A DNA stretch of 48,976 nucleotides from an uncultured Alistipes sp. (GTDB taxonomy: Bacteria > Bacteroidota > Bacteroidia > Bacteroidales > Rikenellaceae): the NCBI GenBank assembly GCA_944326855.1, contig CALVFO010000034.1, positions 1 through 48,976 on the forward strand, read 5' to 3'. Below, in pieces: positions 44,662 through 48,976 of the stretch; the first letter of the stretch is position 1; every line of letters starts with the position of its first letter. The notes under the pieces are model-generated. The model saw only the letters and a program-made list of their open reading frames with translations. It was not told where the DNA came from and searched no databases. The position numbers and the translations under genes are program-made.

Positions 44662-45054
44662 CTATCTTTCCAGGATCTCCCAAAACCTGCGGGGAAGAGA
44701 TACATTGTCCATGTCTACCGCCTGGAGGAACAACGGGGCTATCTCTTCCGGGGTAAATCCGGCAATTCCGCAACCAATTTCGGTTACCAGAAATGTCAGT
44801 TCTACATGTTGCCGGGCAAAATCGATGAATTCATCCACATAAGGTTTGATCGTCCCGATTCCTCCCTGCATGGTAGGGATGCCATAAGATTGTCCTTGCA
44901 GGCCGGTGCCCTGTCCCCAAATCGCCCCGAAACGTTGATACGCCAGACGGGCGGCCCCTCCACCATGGGCCCCTTGCAGGTTGCTGCCGAACACAAAAAT
45001 TTCTCCGGCATGTAATGTCGTAATCCAGGAAGGAGTGATTCGCGATGCATTCAT
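44662..45054 (-). CDS. Conserved hypothetical protein, weakly macrodomain-like
   Basis: A 130-residue protein from the ATG at 45054, which lies just downstream of an exact -7 box; longer starts fall in the promoter. Conserved-looking stretches are GEIFVFGSNLQGAHGGGAARLAYQRFGAIWGQGTGLQGQSYGIPT and TFLVTEIGCGIAGFTPEEIAPLF. The glycine-rich HGGGAA loop and the late TxIGCGIAGF strand-loop recall the two ADP-ribose-binding loops of macrodomains, but the match is loose. The family is widespread in Bacteroidetes and phages with no assigned role that I know. It stands as its own unit. Confidence 0.7.
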   Translation of the reverse strand: MNASRITPSWITTLHAGEIFVFGSNLQGAHGGGAARLAYQRFGAIWGQGTGLQGQSYGIPTMQGGIGTIKPYVDEFIDFARQHVELTFLVTEIGCGIAGFTPEEIAPLFLQAVDMDNVSLPRRFWEILER

Positions 45055-45078
45055 GATAACGACTTTATGGAATATGCA

Positions 45079-45086
45079 CAAAGATA
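45079..45086 (-). promoter_or_regulatory. -7 promoter box for the 44662-45054 gene
   Basis: On the minus strand this is TATCTTTG, an exact TAnnTTTG match. The implied start of transcription near 45072 supports the ATG at 45054. Confidence 0.65.
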
Positions 45087-45107
45087 GTGATCTGATGTTT
45101 TGTGGGT

Positions 45108-45154
45108 AAAAAAACAGGGAAAAAGCCGGTTTTCCCGAAAGGTATTAACCGGCT
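45108..45154 (-). terminator. Second terminator downstream of tRNA-Phe
   Basis: AGCCGGTT (45124-45131) and AACCGGCT (45147-45154) form a perfect 8-bp stem. Read on the minus strand it is followed by TTTTTCCC and a run of seven T. It backs up the first tRNA terminator. Confidence 0.65.
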
Positions 45155-45214
45155 ATAATCGGGTATCTGCATCCGGATACATACGGACTTTTCAAAAGCA
45201 ATCGCTTCGGATAC

Positions 45215-45248
45215 AAAAAAAAAGCAGCCGCTGCTGCAACTGCTTTTT
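45215..45248 (-). terminator. Terminator of tRNA-Phe
   Basis: On the minus strand a 9-bp stem (AAAAAGCAG/CTGCTTTTT) with a 12-nt loop ends in a run of nine T. It starts four bases after the tRNA 3' end. Confidence 0.85.
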
Positions 45249-45251
45249 CAG

Positions 45252-45324
45252 TGGTGCCACCACGAATCGAACGAGGGACACAAGGATTTTCAGTCCTTTG
45301 CTCTACCAACTGAGCTATGGCACC
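45252..45324 (-). tRNA. tRNA-Phe (GAA anticodon)
   Basis: A 73-nt cloverleaf is readable. The acceptor stem is GGTGCCA/TGGCACC with discriminator A. The D arm is GCTCAGTTGGTAGAGC, the anticodon arm GGACTGAAAATCC with anticodon GAA, and the T arm contains GTTCGATTC. The 3' CCA is not encoded. It is transcribed alone from a consensus promoter at 45345-45352 and ends at a strong terminator. Confidence 0.96.
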
Positions 45325-45344
45325 ATCTTGTCGTTTTGACGGTG

Positions 45345-45374
45345 CAAATATAGCGATTATTTTTATACAAACAA
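45345..45374 (-). promoter_or_regulatory. Promoter of tRNA-Phe, both elements visible
   Basis: On the minus strand the -7 box TATATTTG (45345-45352) is preceded by a TTG element with a 19-bp spacer. This is the best complete match to the Bacteroidetes -33/-7 arrangement in the window. Confidence 0.75.
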
Positions 45375-45487
45375 TACCTGAAGCAAAAAAAGCTGATTCT
45401 TTCATGGAGACCATTTGTTTATAACGGGAATCGTGAAAAAATAGTCTTTTCACAGGGATAAAAGATGCGCGATAAGGACAAAAATTG

Positions 45488-45495
45488 TATCTTTG
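45488..45495 (+). promoter_or_regulatory. -7 promoter box for nadE
   Basis: TATCTTTG exactly matches TAnnTTTG, 37 bp upstream of the ATG at 45532. It probably drives nadE and may read on into rseC-rnfB-rnfC. Confidence 0.65.
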
Positions 45496-45531
45496 CAAAG
45501 TTTCCTATCACTAACCTAAAGTCTATACGTG

Positions 45532-47106
45532 ATGAAAATAGCTCTGGCCCAGCTTAATTACACGATCGGCGATTTTGAGGCCAACAAGGTGAAAATTATT
45601 GACGCGATCAACCGGGCAAAATCGCAGGAAGCCGACTTGGTCGTATTCAGCGAACAGGCCATCAGTGGCGCTCCGGCTTATGATTTATTGAATAAAGTCA
45701 CGTTCCTGGACTTGTGCGAAGAAGCTTTGGTGGAAATTGCTTCCTATTGCGATGGGATCTCCGTGTTGGTGGGCATGCCCGCCCAAAGCACCAATAATAA
45801 AACGATCAGCATCGCCGCCTTGATCGAAGATCGGAAAATCAAACGGTATATCGGGAAAAAAACCGTCGATTCCCGGGATGAACTTTTCCATTTATCCCCC
45901 TCCCAGGGATGTGAATACGTCAAAATCCGGGGGGTCAAAGTGGCGGTCGTCGTCGGGAAAGATATCCGATCCCGTCAGGAATACGGCGATAACGCCGATC
46001 TGATCGTCAGCCTCTGCAACAGCCATTATTCCCGGGGTATTATCGAACGCCGATACAATATGTTTCGACAAGTCTCCTATCAAACGGGAAAACCGGTCGT
46101 CTATGTCAACAGCATAGGTGGACATACCGATGTCATTTACGATGGCTCTTCGGGCGTCTTCAACGGACAGGGTGAAGCATTGGCTTTACTGAAAAGTTTT
46201 GAAGAGGATTTCTGCGTGATCGATATGAACGCTGACAACCAGCCGTTGCAGATTCCCTATCAGGACAAAACCGTGAATGTGTATCGTGCCATTAAATTGG
46301 GATTGGGAGATTTCTTCCGTAAAAACCACTTCGAAACAGCTTGCGTGGCGGCATCGGGTGGGGTAGACTCGTCGGTGGTAGCCGCGTTGGCCACCGAAGT
46401 CTTGGGCCCGGAACACGTGAAATTGCTGAACATGCCCTCGCAATTCTCTTCGAAACATTCGGTGGAAGATACCCGCCAATTGGCCGCCAATCTCGGGGTA
46501 GAGTGTTTCTCGGCTCCCATCAACGATACGTTTATGGAAATGACCCGAACCCTGGGACCTATTTTCGGCGAGCAACCCTTCGACGTGACCGAAGAAAACT
46601 TACAGGCCCGCATACGAGCCACCCTGCTGATGGCGCTGGCGGATAAATTCGGATATATACCGCTGAATACCTGCAATAAAAGTACGAATGCCGTCGGTTA
46701 CGGAACCTTGTATGGCGATAGCGTAGGCGTGATCAGCATCATCGGCGATCTGTATAAAACGGAAGTGTTCGATCTGGCACGCCATATCAATCGTCACGGC
46801 GAAATCATTCCTCACAATATTCTTACGAAAGCACCTTCGGCCGAATTGAAACCCGACCAGAAAGATACCGACATCCTGCCTCCTTACGATGTGTTGGATG
46901 CCATTCTGTACCGCATGTTCGAAGAAGGACAGTCCCGCGAAGAGATTATCAATGCCGGTTTCGAGGCCCGGGATGTCTATACGACCTACGACATGGTGGT
47001 GCGTAGTGAATACAAACGCGATCAGTCGTGCCCGACCCTTCGTTTGTCTACACGTACGCTGGGTATTGACCGGACATTGCCTTTGACCAATCGTTACGGT
47101 TATTGA
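45532..47106 (+). CDS. nadE: NAD+ synthase with a nitrilase-like domain lacking the catalytic Cys
   Basis: NadE amidates deamido-NAD+ to NAD+. The 524-residue protein (ATG at 45532; a GTG lies one codon earlier) has an N-terminal nitrilase-type glutaminase domain (1-240) and a C-terminal synthetase domain. The synthetase part is intact: PP-loop SGGVDSS (275-281), NKSTNAVGYGTLYGDSVGVISIIGDLYKT and the KAPSAELKPDQKD lid. In the glutaminase domain the triad Glu (E41, FSEQAISG) and Lys (K109/K110) are present. Where ICEDIW-like sequence should place the nucleophilic Cys, this protein has VGKDI (G142). It probably cannot hydrolyse glutamine and would use free ammonia. The rseC gene starts 27 bp downstream. 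Confidence 0.93.
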   Translation: MKIALAQLNYTIGDFEANKVKIIDAINRAKSQEADLVVFSEQAISGAPAYDLLNKVTFLDLCEEALVEIASYCDGISVLVGMPAQSTNNKTISIAALIEDRKIKRYIGKKTVDSRDELFHLSPSQGCEYVKIRGVKVAVVVGKDIRSRQEYGDNADLIVSLCNSHYSRGIIERRYNMFRQVSYQTGKPVVYVNSIGGHTDVIYDGSSGVFNGQGEALALLKSFEEDFCVIDMNADNQPLQIPYQDKTVNVYRAIKLGLGDFFRKNHFETACVAASGGVDSSVVAALATEVLGPEHVKLLNMPSQFSSKHSVEDTRQLAANLGVECFSAPINDTFMEMTRTLGPIFGEQPFDVTEENLQARIRATLLMALADKFGYIPLNTCNKSTNAVGYGTLYGDSVGVISIIGDLYKTEVFDLARHINRHGEIIPHNILTKAPSAELKPDQKDTDILPPYDVLDAILYRMFEEGQSREEIINAGFEARDVYTTYDMVVRSEYKRDQSCPTLRLSTRTLGIDRTLPLTNRYGY

Positions 47107-47133
47107 TTCAGAAACTATCGGGAGCAGGAAGAG

Positions 47134-47559
47134 ATGGATACATCGATTAAACATGCAGGCAAAGTCATTCAAGTCACTTCCGGTGAAGTGGTTGTGATGA
47201 TCGAAGCAGAGGGCGCTTGTGCGGCTTGTCGCGCTAAGGTCCTATGTGGGATGTCCGAGAGTCAGGACAAGTTGATCTCGGTGGCCACCCCTGCGGCTAT
47301 GAGTTACCAAGTCGGAGAAACAGTCGAGGTATCGGTACAGCAGCAAATGGGAATCAAGGCGGTCATGATCGCCTATGTATTCCCTTTTTTATTGGTCATG
47401 GCCGTTTTGTTGGGCCTGCTCGAAAGCGGAACGGGAGAACTGACCGCCGGCCTGAGCTCTTTGGGTTTGTTGGCAGTCTATTATGGGGTGCTGATGCTTT
47501 TTCGACATCGTATCGCAAAAGATATCGTCTTTGAAATTCATAAACTACAAGAAAATTAA
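47134..47559 (+). CDS. RseC/SoxR-reducing-system family protein
   Basis: A 141-residue RseC-family membrane protein. The cytoplasmic N-terminal domain has a cysteine cluster (ACAACRAKVLC) expected to bind an Fe-S centre. Two transmembrane helices follow (about 70-92 and 98-117). RseC-type proteins are regularly encoded at the head of rnf operons and are thought to assist Rnf assembly or electron flow. Here it lies 17 bp before rnfB, consistent with that. Confidence 0.9.
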   Translation: MDTSIKHAGKVIQVTSGEVVVMIEAEGACAACRAKVLCGMSESQDKLISVATPAAMSYQVGETVEVSVQQQMGIKAVMIAYVFPFLLVMAVLLGLLESGTGELTAGLSSLGLLAVYYGVLMLFRHRIAKDIVFEIHKLQEN

Positions 47560-47576
47560 TTGCAAGAACCAAAACG

Positions 47577-48698
47577 ATGAGTGACGTTTTATTATTTACC
47601 ATTTTGACAATGTGCATACTGGGGGTTCTGGCCGCCGTAGTCTTGTATTTCGTGGCCCAGAAGTTCAAGGTCTTCGAGGATCCCCGCATCGATACGGTCG
47701 AAAGTATGCTGCCGGGAGCCAATTGTGGCGGATGTGGATTTCCGGGATGCCGTGGGATGGCGGATGCCCTGGTGAAAAACGATGACATTTCGGCCCTGTA
47801 TTGCCCGGTAGGAGGAGCCGCTACCATGAACGGGATCGCTTCTTTTCTGGGTAAGGCCGTAGCGGAAAAAGAACCCCAGGTAGCGGTAGTACGCTGCAAC
47901 GGCTCGTGCGACAAGCGTCCCCGGACCAACCAGTTCGACGGTGCTTCGTCTTGTGCCGTGATCGCTTCGTTGTACGGCGGCGAAACCGCTTGCAATTATG
48001 GCTGTCTGGGTCAGGGAGATTGTGTGGCTGCTTGTAATTTCGGGGCCATTCATATCAATCCCGAAACCGGACTTCCCGAAGTGGATGAAGAAAAATGTAC
48101 GGCCTGCGGGGCTTGCGTGAAAGCCTGCCCGAAGATGATCATCGAATTGCGGAAGAAAGGCATCAAGAATCGCCGCATCTATGTGGCCTGCTCCAACAAA
48201 GATAAGGGCGGTATCGCTCGCAAGGCTTGCCTGTCGGCATGTATCGGTTGCGGTAAATGTGTGAAGACTTGTCAGTTCGGTGCGATCACCTTGGAAAATA
48301 ATTTAGCTTATATCGATCCTTCGAAATGTAAATTGTGCCGGAAGTGTGCTGCGGAATGCCCCACGGGAGCTATCGTGGAAGTCAACTTCCCGCCCCGTCC
48401 TCCCAAGAAGGAAGGCGATACGGCCAAACCGGCTCCGGCCGCACGCATGGTCGTAACAGCACCGGCTGCCGCCAAACCTGCAACGGCGGAATCGGCACCG
48501 AAAACGACTCCGGCCGAAACGGTAAAACCGACCGCCCCTGTCGCTGAAAAGGCTGCGGCTCCGAAAGCCCAGGCCGTTGCAGAAACTGCCCCGAAAAACG
48601 AAACGGCTCCCACGCCGAAAACGGCACCGGCAGCCGATCCGAAACCGGAAGCCCAACCAGAAAACAAACCCGCTTCGTCGGAACAAACGCTTTTTTAA
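47577..48698 (+). CDS. rnfB: Rnf complex subunit RnfB (Fe-S ferredoxin)
   Basis: RnfB is the electron-entry subunit of the membrane Rnf complex, which couples ferredoxin:NAD+ oxidoreduction to Na+ or H+ transport. The 373-residue protein has an N-terminal membrane anchor (about 5-26) and the RnfB-type cluster motif C50-x2-C53-x4-C58-x17-C76 (GANCGGCGFPGC). Several [4Fe-4S] ferredoxin motifs follow (for example CTACGACVKACP, CIGCGKCVKTC, CKLCRKCAAECP). An Ala/Pro/Lys/Glu-rich disordered tail (about 270-373) is unusually long for the subunit. The rnfC gene starts 24 bp downstream. Confidence 0.95.
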   Translation: MSDVLLFTILTMCILGVLAAVVLYFVAQKFKVFEDPRIDTVESMLPGANCGGCGFPGCRGMADALVKNDDISALYCPVGGAATMNGIASFLGKAVAEKEPQVAVVRCNGSCDKRPRTNQFDGASSCAVIASLYGGETACNYGCLGQGDCVAACNFGAIHINPETGLPEVDEEKCTACGACVKACPKMIIELRKKGIKNRRIYVACSNKDKGGIARKACLSACIGCGKCVKTCQFGAITLENNLAYIDPSKCKLCRKCAAECPTGAIVEVNFPPRPPKKEGDTAKPAPAARMVVTAPAAAKPATAESAPKTTPAETVKPTAPVAEKAAAPKAQAVAETAPKNETAPTPKTAPAADPKPEAQPENKPASSEQTLF

Positions 48699-48722
48699 TT
48701 CGAATTAATCCGTAACAGCTAT

Positions 48723-48976
48723 ATGTTGAAAAGTTTCAGAATCGGCGGTATTCATCCGCCCGAAAATAAGCTGAGCCGAAAGGCAGCCATCACACCGATG
48801 CCGCTGCCCGAGGTGGTCGTCATTCCGCTGTCGCAGCATATCGGGGCGCCGGCCCAGGCCATCGTGGCCAAAGGGGATGTCGTTAAAACCGGCCAACTGA
48901 TCGCCCAAAGCGGAGGGTTTGTTTCCGCGAACATTCACTCATCGGTTTCAGGAACGGTTACTTCGCTCGAACCGGT
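48723..48976 (+). CDS. rnfC: Rnf complex subunit RnfC, N-terminal part (cut by window end)
   Basis: The first 84 complete codons are present from the ATG at 48723 and the frame stays open at the window end. The N-terminus FRIGGIHPPENKLSRKAAITPMPLPEVVVIPLSQHIGAPAQAIV is the typical RnfC opening. It is followed by the biotinyl-lipoyl-like VAKGDVVKTGQLIAQSGGFVSANIHSSVSGTV. RnfC carries the NADH/FMN and Fe-S sites that exchange electrons with NAD. It continues the rseC-rnfB operon; further rnf genes are expected to the right. Confidence 0.93.
   Translation, partial: MLKSFRIGGIHPPENKLSRKAAITPMPLPEVVVIPLSQHIGAPAQAIVAKGDVVKTGQLIAQSGGFVSANIHSSVSGTVTSLEP

Noticed and set aside
45145-45498. Small minus-strand open frame of 117 codons
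   Set aside because: It runs through tRNA-Phe and both its terminators, so it cannot be a real gene.
46410-46425. GGAACACGTGAAATTG as a possible parS site
   Set aside because: It has the CACGTG core, but the flanks are not the symmetric TGTTT/AAACA arms and it lies within the nadE coding sequence.

Overview
The window is a stretch of chromosome from a member of the Bacteroidales. Supporting signs are the repeated Bacteroidetes-type promoter box TAnnTTTG, weak or absent Shine-Dalgarno sequences, and families typical of the phylum: DUF5683, DUF4919, DUF4294, OstA-like protein, GlnN-type glutamine synthetase III, PPi-type phosphofructokinase, and RnfB with an Ala/Pro-rich tail. The gene set would suit a gut anaerobe, perhaps near Rikenellaceae/Alistipes, but the genus is inferred.

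Layout. 1-1326: probable right edge of an integrated mobile element. It holds a four-module HTH protein and tandem 20-bp repeats, abutting the 3' end of mnmE. 1327-6926 (minus strand): a tight operon parA-parB-DUF5683-lytic transglycosylase/LysM-mnmE. 7169-13903 (plus): argF, a CPBP membrane protease, then an envelope-biogenesis trio (PPIase-like lipoprotein, SurA-like PPIase, OstA-like protein). 14155-27502: DUF4294 protein, divergent flavodiiron protein, prolyl-tRNA editing protein, fba plus PPi-dependent PFK, an acidic small protein, ligA, dapA, a lipoprotein aldose epimerase, DUF4919, LemA, TPM protein and a clostripain-like lipoprotein.

27510-34696 is the most unusual region. A GntR-family regulator is followed by an aldo/keto reductase, a UroD-fold methyltransferase-like protein, an ACS-family MFS transporter, a stand-alone corrinoid protein, a MetH-activation-domain-like protein and a second UroD-fold (MtaA/MtbA-like) methyltransferase. 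Together they look like a cobamide-dependent demethylation or methyl-transfer pathway for an imported methylated compound, possibly a methylated sugar acid. A 28-bp inverted repeat overlies the -7 promoter box of the first catabolic gene and is a candidate operator.

34697-48976: glnN with a structured leader, a small membrane protein, divergent tag and a GH95 glycosidase, inorganic pyrophosphatase converging on a ferredoxin-nitroreductase, an MFS transporter, a conserved hypothetical with weak macrodomain-like features, tRNA-Phe, an NAD+ synthase whose glutaminase domain lacks the nucleophilic Cys, and the start of an rseC-rnfB-rnfC operon cut by the window end.

Working together: PPi-PFK, aldolase and PPase share the pyrophosphate economy; GSIII and the apparently ammonia-dependent NAD synthase belong to nitrogen assimilation; SurA-like, OstA-like and the transglycosylase serve the envelope; Rnf supplies membrane redox coupling.
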